NCBI RefSeq assembly: GCF_032854445.1
Contig: NC_088301.1
Location: forward strand, 31,649,830 to 31,713,829
Source of the DNA: Liolophura sinensis
Taxonomy: Eukaryota > Mollusca > Polyplacophora > Chitonida > Chitonidae
Direction: 5' to 3'
Length of the DNA: 64,000 nucleotides
The position numbers and the translations under genes were made by a program. Positions 35,606 to 46,045 of this stretch are shown here, piece after piece (within the stretch, counting starts at the first letter, position 1; the number at the start of each line of letters is the position of its first letter). The notes beneath the pieces are model-generated. The model was not told where the DNA came from and did no database searches. It was given only the letters and a program-made list of their open reading frames with translations.

Positions 35606-35857
35606 ATTAATTATAATCCGGTTAAGTGAGATGGCTTTTCTTGTGTACTTGGGACCAGAGGAACATCAGAAATACTACAATCATGTACGCAGGTGTGCAT
35701 GTATTCAACAAAAATTGTAAGATATTAGTTTACTATTAGGCTGTGTAAATATGTACTTTTTTCAGAATTTAAGGTTTTTAGATGCTTATACTGTATGTCT
35801 GCATAAACCATTCTATAAGTGGACTACGAATCTCTGAGGTCTGGCCCCTTTGTCTTC

Positions 35858-36000
35858 ATGGTATGCTAGGCGGTGTGCAATTTCCTAGTTTTTTTAAGCA
35901 TTTACATGAACAGTTATAGAATAAAACGTTAGTTGAGGTAAGTTGAGGCTGTACTTTACCGGTTACTTCTGACCATTTACCCACTATCACACTGTCGTTT
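35858..36000 (+). repeat. Dispersed repeat D copy
   Basis: It has TGCTAGGCGGTGTGCAATTT, AAGCATTTACATGAACAGTT, ATAGAATAAAACGTTAG and CCGGTTACTTCTGACCATTT, colinear with 40247-40400. Confidence 0.5.
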
Positions 36001-36029
36001 TGGCGTGTGTTCTTTTTTCATTTTGTTAT

Positions 36030-36077
36030 TTTTTGCCGTTTTTTTTTTTTTTTTTTTCTTTTTTCTTTTTGACTAAT
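36030..36077. repeat. Poly-T / T-rich tract
   Basis: Long T homopolymers are interrupted by single C or G. Length is likely unstable. Confidence 0.8.
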
Positions 36078-36954
36078 TACCTTTTTTGGTTTCTTATTTG
36101 GTGGTGGTGTTCAGCTTTTTAGTAATTGTCATAATTTTAAAAGTTCCACATCTAAAATATTAACAACTGTAGCAAATATAGTAATTCCTGAAATGGACAT
36201 ATTTCAACAATGATCTTGTTGATGTACAGCGATGATCTTGTTGATGTGAAGTTAAACCGCTATCTGTCAACGCTATAACCAACATCTCACTGGCCCTTAC
36301 GTGTGATAAAAGATGGCTCTCCACCGGGAAATAACCTGAAGGAAAGAAGCCGTATTGGCCAGTTTTTCATATGATCTTGAAGTCCTAGTATCAGCTTTTA
36401 AAACCAAGATAAAAGCCTTAGCCGTGACTCCGTTCATACCCAACGGAAGTAAACCGCGGTGTTTTAAGCCAGGCTGTGTGTTGTCGGTTATAAAACTATA
36501 GTATAAGGGCTCGGCAAAGTGCAGTTTCAAAGATAAGGTTTAACCACCCTGCTGTACAATCAGGAAGAAAACACAATCCCCTGTGCGGAATACCACACAT
36601 GCTTTTTGATGCGCCCTACAGAGGAAGCAGAACACAATGTAGAAACATATTTGATGCAGAACTCTACTCAATATTTTAACAGTATATGTGCTGGTGTTTC
36701 AGTTCAAATGCTGGCTAGTATCATTTGCACAACGGATTGAGATTATAAACTGAAGTTCCTAATCATGTATTTCCTTTCTATTCTAATGGGATGCATTGTT
36801 TTGTTCACATTTTAATTTTTAGCAAACAGTTTGAATTTATTTGCTTCATTTAAACCATGGAAATAAACCAGGTTTTCAAACTTTATTCCCATCAAACTAT
36901 CTGCTAGGTATGTGTTATCTACTTAAATACGTGGGAAAATCTGTCATCAACATG
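36078..36954. other. Intergenic stretch, nothing recognised
   Basis: A small duplication (ATGATCTTGTTGATGT) lies near 36211-36245. Nothing else is supported. Confidence 0.4.
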
Positions 36955-37049
36955 CTGATGCTCGTGGGTTCCTCCCACCATAATGCTGGCTACCGTCGTA
37001 GTTATTCTTGGGTAGCGGTGCGTAAAGCACAAATTAAATAAATAAAACG
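36955..37049 (+). repeat. SINE-A 3' fragment
   Basis: It carries GCTCGTGGGTTCCTCCCACC, ATAATGCTGGCTACCGTCGT and the tail AAATTAAATAAATAAAA. An internal deletion removes part of the core and of the GTGAAATATTCTTG block. Confidence 0.8.
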
Positions 37050-38128
37050 TCTTTTCTATGAATAAGTAAACCTCAAATCAAAAATTAATAAAAATATTTT
37101 TTCTAATAATAAGTCGTTGTCCTCAAAAATACAACCAATAAATCACCGAAAGGTCATGCAAGCAAAAAAAACCCTTTTTTACCTTTCATTATAAAGGTCA
37201 ATCTTACTTAGCTGCTAAACGTATTGCTCTGTTACTAGGCGAAAAGAATTGTGGGATATAATAGACACTCGAGTTGTGGAATCGATTGTTGAAATACACA
37301 AACCACAATGACCCAGTGTTTTAAGCGGGGAGAGTATAAGGCGTCAGTAATTATGCTGATGTGCGATGATGCGGTGTTCGACATGAACCCATAAAGTGTG
37401 TTTCCGGATACCTTACAAGTCCACTTCAACAAGAACTGGCCACCACAAGCCGTCACGTGCAGAGCCTCTAGTGATTCAGTTTCATTCACCATACTTGTTT
37501 GTCTCAATGAATCCGTGCCGAGCAGACTGAACCTCTTCATTAAGTAGTGTTTTAACGGAAGCTAATAACGAAAAGGAGAACGTAGAATACAATGCACCCA
37601 TTAGTAGTGAATTATGTATTGTACTACATGAACATCCTTGATACATGGGGTAAACAGAGTTAACAGTACTGAACTTCCACGTTGCATTCAGTGCGGCTTT
37701 TTAATATCATAGAAACCTGTAGGCTGTTTGTATTCAAACACCGGCCTAGTTTCTGATTTGTATTCATTGAATGTTGTATATAATTATAATGCAGGTTTTC
37801 AAGTTGATGAACTTTGAATACAGGAATACCACTAGGCGAACAAACCCAAATGCTATCCAAATTTTAGCATTGAGGTTATTAACAAGCCAGTGACGACAGT
37901 GTGATAGTTGTCAAATAATCACAATAATTGCCGGTGAAATGAGGCCTCTGGTTTGGGTTTCATTCCAACTGTTCATGTATATGCAGAAAAAGAAGCATCA
38001 CACACGCCCCCCTCGCACTGTAGCTTAAGTAGGAATAGGTTAAAAAATATGCAGTGATGTTAGTTTCAATTAATTACACGTAGCTGGGCTAGAAGTACTC
38101 AAAAACGCTGTGTTGTCATCACATTTAG
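37050..38128. other. Intergenic stretch, nothing recognised
   Basis: The - frames at 37235-37540 and 37660-37860 have no domain. Confidence 0.4.
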
Positions 38129-38138
38129 TATACAAACA

Positions 38139-38300
38139 ACCTCTCCAGCCAAAAGTGGGAAGGTCTGACAGCAACATGCAGATAGTCGTGGGTTTCCCCC
38201 GAGCTCTGCGTGGTTTCCTCCCACCATAATGCTGGCTACCGTTGTATAAATGAAATATTCTTGAATACTGCGTAAAAAAACAATCAAATAAATAAATAAT
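38139..38300 (+). repeat. SINE-A, 5'-truncated, with 10-bp target-site duplication
   Basis: The core onward is present (AAGTGGGAAGGTCTGACAGC, GTGGGTTTCCCCCGAGCTCT, ACCATAATGCTGGCTACCGT, AAATAAATAAATAAT). The direct repeat TATACAAACA at 38129-38138 and 38301-38310 flanks it. Confidence 0.88.
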
Positions 38301-38359
38301 TATACAAACACATTAAAAAGGGACCACGCCTCGTGGATTCTTAATTTACCAGCAGAATC

Positions 38360-38580
38360 CTATGTATGTATGTATGCATGCTTGGGACTTAACGTTGTAC
38401 TTTGCAAGTTTTCGATCATATGAGGACGAGTCATTAGGTGTGTGTACATATACTGTGTCTTCTTGTGGTAGAGAGAATCCATGCCGCCAAAGTGCTGCCG
38501 CAACTGATGTATCATCCCGAAGACACCAGACATGACACACGACTCAGTGCTGTGGCAAAAACGAGTAAGCAGCAAGTACC
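38360..38580 (-). repeat. SINE-C copy, reverse
   Basis: It begins with a TATGTATGTATGCATGCTTG tail-like stretch and ACTTAACGTTGTACTTTG, then ATACTGTGTCTTCTTGTGG, CGCCAAAGTGCTGCCGCAAC and CCGAAGACACCAGACATGAC. This is the exact complement order of the forward copies. Confidence 0.65.
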
Positions 38581-40246
38581 ATTTTGGTCTTTGATCTCAT
38601 ATACATGTTGAGGTCGTCTTGCATAAAGTTCGTGGCCTTACACGGAGTTCTTTCGAGATCCCTTGCTTTTCAACAAATTATCAGCCATCACAGATTACAT
38701 ACTCATGCATGTGGTTAAAAAAAATAGCAGGTCAGTGTGTCCTGGATAGGATTAGAAGGAGCTAGGGGGTCAGAAAAGCGTGCAGCATTTACAGGGAATG
38801 AGAACAGAACTGGTAAAACAGATACTGGTGTGGCAAGCGAAACAGTTGACGTTTTGAATGTGTTCCAGCTCTGAAATCCGTGAATTAGAAGTGCTCAGCC
38901 TCCTTGTAAACAGTGCCTGGCCAGCGTCTGGCTTTGTTTAAAATGAAGGTATTGCTCTGATAAGGTCATTCCATGTTAAGGCTGACTTTTATCGGTTATA
39001 ACAAACCGAATACGTCTTTAGTATGTTGGAGCCAAAGGCAAGTGGACAAGTGATTGAAAATCTCACAATGTCTACTTCTGAAACGACCACTCAAATGGCG
39101 GATCTAGCGATTAGCATTCTCCAGAAAATCTGAACGAAGCAGACTTTGTCTGAAAGGGATACAGAATCGACACTGCTTGGTTAATATGTAAATAGCATTT
39201 CCTGAGTTAATCCTTCAATTTGAAATAAAAGTTAAAATAAAACGCTTAAATAAGTGAGATATACCTAGTACTCAGCTTGTACAATGTAAAAAGGAAGCAG
39301 ACAGCAGATTAAATTGATATTCATATCACCAACAGACGACATCTATGACGAATCTCACTACGTCACAAGGACTGAGAACAAGACAGTCTAAACTGACCTA
39401 GCCAGTTCTCCTAACGATACAATAGTAATGATGTCTCAATTTTACATGAACATTAAGACCTTCGCATAGGAAGCTAATGGTCTCTAAAACAGCATCGCAC
39501 AACAACATTTATACCACCAGAGCAACACTAGCCAGTAATTTCAGGACAGTATATCAATAATATATGCATACTTTGCTGTCAGCCTCTCTCACTCGGTCTG
39601 TCTTTAATAGACACCTATAGAGTAGCTCAGCCAGTTCTCTCAGTATTGTCATAAAGCGACGTCGTCAATCCGACAGAACCGAAAACACATTGTTTACCTA
39701 TATGGCCTAATTAATTTGCGTACTTACCTGTTCAATAGGATTTTTTCACCGAACTTTTTTGGGGATCTTTTATTTTTCGAACTGTCATGCCATAAAAACA
39801 TCATGAACAAAACAGAATATATGGAAATATGACAGGAATTATCACCCACTATGTGTTTTTCTCAAAACAAGTGTGATAAAAATACTCTGAGGATATTTCC
39901 AACAAGAACTGTTCAAAATGGTTACTTGATAAATTGTCGCTCTTTTGTCCCTGAATATGGAGGACAATTTTTATGTCCTGGACATATGTGAACGACTGAC
40001 CAAAGGGCGGAAACTCTTGTCAGGATTTGCAATACAAATCCTGCGCATGACTTCTTTCCTGCATGAACCAGGGTTATGTTGATGGACTCCGAGGCAGAGT
40101 CCCTTTCCATTGCTTTCATGTAATAGTTTTCAGGTGATTGTTTAAATGTGATGTGATCACAGCATTTGGAATACTTCCAGACCAATGACGTCTAATAACT
40201 GAATTCCAATTAACATCACTCTATATTTTTTACGCAATTCTGTTGA
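38581..40246. other. Intergenic stretch without a recognised gene
   Basis: The longest - frame, 39922-40185 (87 codons from an ATG), has no recognisable domain or splice context. Confidence 0.35.
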
Positions 40247-40400
40247 AGCCATGCATAGTGTTAGGGGTCGTATAAGTTGCTACTATTTAAATATTTACAT
40301 GGACAGTTAGAATAGCACCTTAGCTGAGAAAACATGAAAAGAGTAGGGATTTCACCGGTTACGCATGAAGGTTTGCCAGCTACCAACATCTATGACAACT
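40247..40400 (+). repeat. Dispersed repeat D copy
   Basis: It contains GCCATGCATAGTGTTAGGGG, AGTTGCTACTATTTAAATAT, TTACATGGACAGTTAGAATA and CACCGGTTACGCATGAAGG, shared with the copies at 34492 and 35858. Confidence 0.5.
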
Positions 40401-40627
40401 AGTGTGTCATTGATCACACCCACGAATGTAACATGAACATTTCCGTTTTGCAAAAGCCTTCGACTGACGTCTCAAACAACAACATTTGATCGTACTGAAT
40501 TATTTTTTGTCAATTAAATTGCGATCTGTGGGTTAGCACAATGAACATGCAGTTGCAATATTGCGAAATTCAGATACTTTTATTCTTTTGCTTGTGTATC
40601 ATTTGTGTATGATAAAAATATGTAGCT

Positions 40628-40829
40628 TTGCTGCGAGTTCAAGTCCAGCTCATGCTGGCTTCATATCCGGCCGTAAGTGGGAAGGTCTTTCAGCAACCTG
40701 CGGATGGTCGCGGGTTTTCCTCGGGCTCTGCCCGGTTTCCTCCCACCATAATGCTGGCCGCCGTCGTATAAGTGAAATATTCTTGAATACGGCGTAAAAC
40801 ACCAATTAAATAAATAAATAAATAAATAT
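40628..40829 (+). repeat. SINE-A, lacking only the 5' head, forward
   Basis: A very well preserved core: GCGAGTTCAAGTCCAGCTCA, CTGCGGATGGTCGCGGGTTT, GCTCTGCCCGGTTTCCTCCC, GCCGCCGTCGTATAAGTGAA and a tail of five AAAT units. Low divergence suggests a young insertion. Confidence 0.9.
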
Positions 40830-41617
40830 TTAAGCATTGTATTGTGGATTACTGGATTTGGAGCATCACATTACGCCTGTATGTTTGAATTGAAAACTGA
40901 TGACTTTCAGGTAACTACTATTTCTACTTCCAGGTAACTACATGTAGCTTCCGTTAAATTTATATAATTATGCATTTTTTGAGATTGTGAATTTGACTTT
41001 GGATATTATTTTACTGCTTGACGACATAAACTCTTATTTGAATAGTTTGCGTATTACCTCTTTGCTTCACAACGGTGTCTTGCACCGAAATTACGATCGT
41101 ATGTCCTTGAGGCGACCATCAATAAAACACCATGCGCCTTCTATCGAGCGTTCCTCTTGGGACTATACATAACCACATATAAATATCATCAGAAGTTCAT
41201 TACCTAGAAGTATCCAACTTCCCTATAGCTGGTCTCCACGGCACAGTACACATGTTACCTCATCTGTAGAAGCTCACGCCACCTGGTTCAGAAATATGCC
41301 AACCTATTGGGTGGAAATTGTGAACTGAAACATGGGAAATTTAATTTGTTAAAGGCTGCTACAAGAACTGATCACACCTTGAAACCGAAACTCCGTATTT
41401 GAAAACTATGATTTCGATAATTATTGTTGTTATGCAGTTATAAACCCAATGACTATTTTTATATTTCCAAGCAACTATAAAGTATCTACTATCAAAGACC
41501 ATCGAAAGAGACAGTAAAGAGAAAGAAGAATACATGGCTTCGCAGATACGTCACATAATGTGTTAGAGATCGAAGAAAAGTGTAAAGTGCCGTGGTGAAT
41601 ATCTGTAGGGAAGTTGC
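40830..41617. other. Intergenic stretch, nothing recognised
   Basis: No supported feature. Confidence 0.4.
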
Positions 41618-41631
41618 ATACTTCTAGGTAG

Positions 41632-41771
41632 GGCTACAGTAACCTGCGGATGGTCGTGGTTTTCCCCTGGGCTCTGTCCGCTTTCCTCAAGCCATAATGC
41701 TGTCCGCCGTCGTATAAGTGAAATATTCTTGAGTAAGGCGTAAAACATCAATCAAATAAAGAAATAAATAA
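41632..41771 (+). repeat. SINE-A, 5'-truncated, with 14-bp near-perfect target-site duplication
   Basis: From GGCTACAGTAACCTGCGGAT to the tail AAATAAAGAAATAAATA. The flanks ATACTTCTAGGTAG (41618-41631) and ATACTTCTACGTAG (41772-41785) differ at one base. Confidence 0.87.
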
Positions 41772-41785
41772 ATACTTCTACGTAG

Positions 41786-42656
41786 TGGACTTGTGGTACC
41801 ATAGTATAGGTCTATGACATGTAGGGTTAACAGTTCGCATCAGATCACACGAACCCACTACTTGTGACCGTACGGCAGTCTCATTCGGGGTTTCATTCCA
41901 GATACCCATGACAATTCTTAAACCTATTAACGAGCATGACCTCTTAAAATACGGTTACAAAATGAACCATATGTTTTTCTGAAATGTAGTATCTGACGTG
42001 ATACTCCATGAATGACAAGTGACGCAACTATAATTTATAAATAAACATAAACACTCGTGCAAATAGATTTATTCCCCTTTCCCCTCCAACCTACGTCTCC
42101 CTTTCACATCCACCCCCACCCGCCCCGCCACCTCCTTCCCACCCCACCCCCCATCTTAACCCTAGGAAAAAGTCACTTGCAAAATTCGTGTTCTTATCAG
42201 TTACACCTTATTACAACGATTGACACCTTGATCAATAGGCCTCGCCTAGTGTCACTCCACAGCAGAACAACCCATAACACCCACCCCAGCCACACCCACC
42301 CAGACCAGTTAACCCTTGCCTGGTGTCCCGCACATCATGTATTTCGATGCACAATAAATACAAGCCTGATTTAATGAGGTAAAAAATGCTGTTGAAAAAG
42401 AATAGATATTGAGGGATAATTAAAACTGGACTCTTGAAAATGTAGAGCTTATCAGTGAGGGAATTGGGATAATCGCCCACTCCCTCTCAGCTAGGAAAGC
42501 GGGGTGGTGGTCCGATTCATGCAACTCACTTTTTACTTCAAATAAGGCATGTCGGAATTGTTATTCAATACAATGGCAAGCGCAGCGACAGTATTCAGGC
42601 ACAAACGAAATACATGTCGCGTTACACGAAGTCCCTGTACTTGAAAAATCTCGTGA
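41786..42656. other. Upstream flank or last intron of the membrane-protein gene
   Basis: It contains a C-rich, G-poor stretch at about 42095-42153 with repeated CACCCC runs, which is quadruplex-capable on the - strand. No exon could be supported. Confidence 0.4.
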
Positions 42657-42812
42657 ATTCACAGCAGTTTGTGGCTTTCGACTCCTCTCTTTGGTACTGT
42701 ATACAACAGGTTTTGTGCCACAAACATAATTTTGGGCCTACATTACCGGCTACATATCCTCCGAAACACACTGTGGTTGTACGAGGCGTACTGGTCGAGA
42801 ATCGTTGGAATT

Positions 42813-44654
42813 ATGCCCCGTATAGCCAGGAGGCTTTTAGATTTGACAAATTTGCATTCTGGAGGACATTACCGTCATCGGCACTCCAGGATTTTTTCTA
42901 ACGATGACGTCATTGACCAGGAAGACAGCAGCTTCAGTGATGGACAGTTCCAGAAATTGCTTCAGCTACTTCACGAGCAAAATATTACCTTTGAGGAACT
43001 GGTCGCTCAGCGCAAGTTGACAACATCCACTGTGGGAACACCAACAACAACAATAACAACAACACGCGGTCCATCGATCCCAAACGACGGGGATTCCCAG
43101 GGACACGATGTCAGCTGGGGACTGATACTGCCAATTGTTTTTGTTGGCGTGTTTTTGATCTGTGTTGCGGCCTGTCTCTATTGGCACAATTGGAGGGACA
43201 AACGAAGATTACAAGGGGAGGCAGCTGTGCCTAATTTGTCCCTTTCCACCTTTTCCAGGACAAATCCAAACAGCGATGAGTGGAAAGCAGACTTACGATG
43301 TTCCACTCGATCCACGACTCCCTTGAGGATGGGGGGTCGGGACACTTCCAGTCTTCATCCAATGGCTTTTCATAACTCTCTGTCAGATTCTTTGTCTACT
43401 AGCAGGTCCAGTTACTCCACAAACGCTGGCACCAGTTTCTCCCGTGACGATCACGAACGTCATGTCCACAGTCGACGCCAGTTGTCCCCCATCGACGAGG
43501 TTGGGCCATACGTCTCCAAGCTTCTCGGCTCCAACGTCGCGTCTGTTTCTCAATACGAAGGTTGTATATCGGCTCAAGGAGTGTACCCTCCATACCATCT
43601 TACCTGGGTCAGTCCACAGGCGGTAACCCTCAACATCAGGCCTGAGGATATCAACAACAACAACAGAGCTATCGTTGAAACCAGTTTCTATAGAAGCGCC
43701 AAGAGCTCACCCTTCTTTCCAAACAACAACACGCCCACCACCGATTGTGATGGAGGCCAGAGTCGGAACTCGCCATCCAGCACAATAATTAATCGCCCGA
43801 GCAGCACTGCCCCGGGGTGTTATAGCAACATTGGCGCGGATAGATACCCCTCATCTGAACTGAGCACAGATAGCAGCTACACCGACGCCAGTGGTGGCAC
43901 CGCCATTGGTGCCGTGTCTTCTCTAGACTACCCAGGGTCAATCGGTAACCGGAAGTGTTCTTCAGACGCCGGTAGCAGAGATGGCAGCGACTCCAGCAGC
44001 CTACCGAGCAGCATCAATCCTTTTCGGATGAGGAATACTGCCCAACCCCCAGAGCACAGGCATACCGTGCCATCGCACACCGGCGCAATCGCGCAGATGA
44101 CTTTCTCCGAGCCTCTGGCAAGCAGCATTGATTCCTACACATCTTCGGACAACACGTCCCTGTACCCTAATGTTGGCAGCAGTGTGAACACAACGTCTCA
44201 CCCACTCAGCCTGCCATCGTACCCAATAACTCTGGCCCAAAGCGAAGCAACGACGCCCAGTCAGCACTCTCGCGGGGACGATGTCTTTGACACAGCTATC
44301 ACCATAGTAGACGGGGAGCCTAAGACTTGCTTACTAAATGGAGACTTCTCATCAACGGCTTCCATGGAATCCAGCAATATTGCCACTGCGCTCTTCCGAA
44401 GCTGGAGTGCAAATGCCGAGCTCAACTACACAGCACCATTTCCCAGTCATGCTGCCGCCTCTCCAATGTCCGCGCCACCTGGTGGTAATCCGTTCAGCCC
44501 GATGAATCCAAGGGAGGTAACTGATCGGCCGGAATCCCGAGTTGTTATAGGTGGTAATGGTCACAACAACTTAGACAAATCACAGTCAAACAGTAGACAC
44601 GTTGTTTTCCAGAACATTCCTCCGGTTTTAGACAGTAGGAAGCACTGGGTGTAA
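42813..44654 (+). CDS. Orphan single-pass membrane protein with long Ser-rich cytoplasmic tail (probably the last coding exon)
   Basis: The frame is open from a stop at 42654 to TAA at 44652. The first in-frame ATG is at 42813 (A at -3), giving 613 residues. Upstream exons are likely, because no signal peptide precedes the ectodomain. Counting from 42813: residues 45-69 form a polar/leucine segment (QKLLQLLHEQNITFEELVAQ) with one N-glycosylation site (N57); 70-84 are Thr-rich; about 103-124 are one transmembrane helix (GLILPIVFVGVFLICVAACL); then a basic stop-transfer (RDKRR). The remaining ~490 residues are Ser/Thr/Asn/Pro-rich and probably disordered, ending KHWV, a hydrophobic end that could dock to a PDZ domain although residue -2 is H rather than S/T. 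No known domain is recognised. Type I topology and a signalling or adhesion scaffold role are inferences. Acceptors at 42707, 42829 or 42887 could mark the true exon start. Confidence 0.75.
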   Translation: MPRIARRLLDLTNLHSGGHYRHRHSRIFSNDDVIDQEDSSFSDGQFQKLLQLLHEQNITFEELVAQRKLTTSTVGTPTTTITTTRGPSIPNDGDSQGHDVSWGLILPIVFVGVFLICVAACLYWHNWRDKRRLQGEAAVPNLSLSTFSRTNPNSDEWKADLRCSTRSTTPLRMGGRDTSSLHPMAFHNSLSDSLSTSRSSYSTNAGTSFSRDDHERHVHSRRQLSPIDEVGPYVSKLLGSNVASVSQYEGCISAQGVYPPYHLTWVSPQAVTLNIRPEDINNNNRAIVETSFYRSAKSSPFFPNNNTPTTDCDGGQSRNSPSSTIINRPSSTAPGCYSNIGADRYPSSELSTDSSYTDASGGTAIGAVSSLDYPGSIGNRKCSSDAGSRDGSDSSSLPSSINPFRMRNTAQPPEHRHTVPSHTGAIAQMTFSEPLASSIDSYTSSDNTSLYPNVGSSVNTTSHPLSLPSYPITLAQSEATTPSQHSRGDDVFDTAITIVDGEPKTCLLNGDFSSTASMESSNIATALFRSWSANAELNYTAPFPSHAAASPMSAPPGGNPFSPMNPREVTDRPESRVVIGGNGHNNLDKSQSNSRHVVFQNIPPVLDSRKHWV

Positions 44655-45390
44655 TAGTTCAACGGATTTGTGTGTAATTGTTTCCGCGGTTTGTTTGGGT
44701 ATTGTGTATGTCCACTTATACATTGTATTTTTATGTTTTTGTTTCACGGTTTGTTACATAATTGTTTACAAAAAAAGACATTGGATTTCTTCCATGTGTA
44801 AGAAGAAAAGAGTGTAAAGTTGCAAATTTGGCGCATATATTTTCGTATTGTACAGTTGAAATCTTAAAAAAATATATATTTATCGATCGTTTTAATGTTT
44901 AAATTTGTATATTTGGATTCAAAATAATATCAGGCCTTACAGACAAGCTGGACCTGTGTATATGTGTTACAAAATGATATAATCCTTTAAGTATTCATCA
45001 GTATCATAGTATACAGATAATTCACACGTAATTGTTTCCCTTTACTTCATGAATGGTGAAACAGTGTATGGAATATGCCTTACTATTACATATAGATCTA
45101 CTAAAAACAAATACATTCATGTAACCATCACTGTTTCGTGAAGTCGTATCGACCATAAAACAAAACAGATGTACTAGCTGTTTGTCTTGAAAATAATTCA
45201 TGCATGCAATCTTACTGAGCAATGGACACCATGCTTAATTCAGTCACCTGACAAAGATATTGTTGAATGAAGTCAAATTTCAGAATTCAACGTAATGTAG
45301 TTTACTACCTAATACGTTCAAAACACGAGGGATTTGTCCTGGCGGGGCCAGATAGCCTACTACAATGTAATGTATGTGTTAACTCCAAGT
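44655..45390 (+). other. Putative 3' UTR and flank of the membrane-protein gene
   Basis: AT-rich with T-rich stretches. No canonical AATAAA is present before the SINE at 45391. AATATA-type variants occur near 44873. Confidence 0.4.
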
Positions 45391-45612
45391 AAGGGGCTCG
45401 GTGGCCGAGTGGTGAAGTGCTTACACAGAGCAATCACTCAAGAGCCTCTTATCATTGCGGTTCAACTCGTGCTGACTTCCTCTCTGGTAGAAAAGTTTGC
45501 CAGCTTGGTCGGGGTGTTCTCCGGGGTCTGTCTTTTCTTCTCCCACCATAATTGCCGCTGCCCTCATATTAATGAGATATTCTTGAGAACAGCGTTAAAG
45601 GCCAATAAATAA
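45391..45612 (+). repeat. SINE-A, full length but diverged, forward
   Basis: The head AGGGGCTCGGTGGCCGAGTG has box A, GGTTCAACTCGTGCTGAC is box-B-like, and it ends TTCTTGAGAACAGCGTTAAA before a short AATAAATAA tail. Confidence 0.8.
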
Positions 45613-45653
45613 TCCTAAGGATTCAAAAGTAAGTGTTCATGTTGAGTTTTAAA

Positions 45654-45722
45654 GGCCTTATCTTATGAGAGAAACATTCTTGAGTACGGCGTGAAACACC
45701 GATCAAATCAATAAATAGATAA
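45654..45722 (+). repeat. SINE-A 3' fragment
   Basis: It carries AACATTCTTGAGTACGGCGT, GAAACACCGATCAAAT and an A-rich tail. Confidence 0.75.
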
Positions 45723-45756
45723 AACTTCAGATTCTGACTTACCATTACGCCAAAAC

Positions 45757-45812
45757 TTGCTGTGTGGACGCGCCCCAGAACACTTTGCTGTGTGGACGCG
45801 CCCCAGAACACA
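45757..45812. repeat. Tandem duplication, 28-bp unit, 2 copies
   Basis: TTGCTGTGTGGACGCGCCCC plus AGAACACT occurs twice in succession. It is GC-rich against AT-rich surroundings. Confidence 0.85.
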
Positions 45813-45967
45813 TTACTGTGTTAAATTTGTGATTAAGCATTGATTTGTTCAGTTTAACACGAAGGGTAGATGTGTATTGTCATGTGAAAGATGAAAGTGC
45901 TTTGATCAAGAACACCTTAGCGACACTAAGTACCAATGTAAATTTAGGTGCCGTTGTATGGATTGTT

Positions 45968-46045
45968 TTACTTTGTTTCTTTGATGTTTTACGCCATACA
46001 CTCGAAGAATATTTCATTTACAAGACGACAGAAAGGCACATTGGT
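45968..46045 (-). repeat. SINE-A 3' fragment, reverse
   Basis: TTTCTTTGATGTTTTACGCC, ATACACTCGAAGAATATTTC and ACAAGACGACAGAAAGGC match the reversed family end. Confidence 0.65.
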
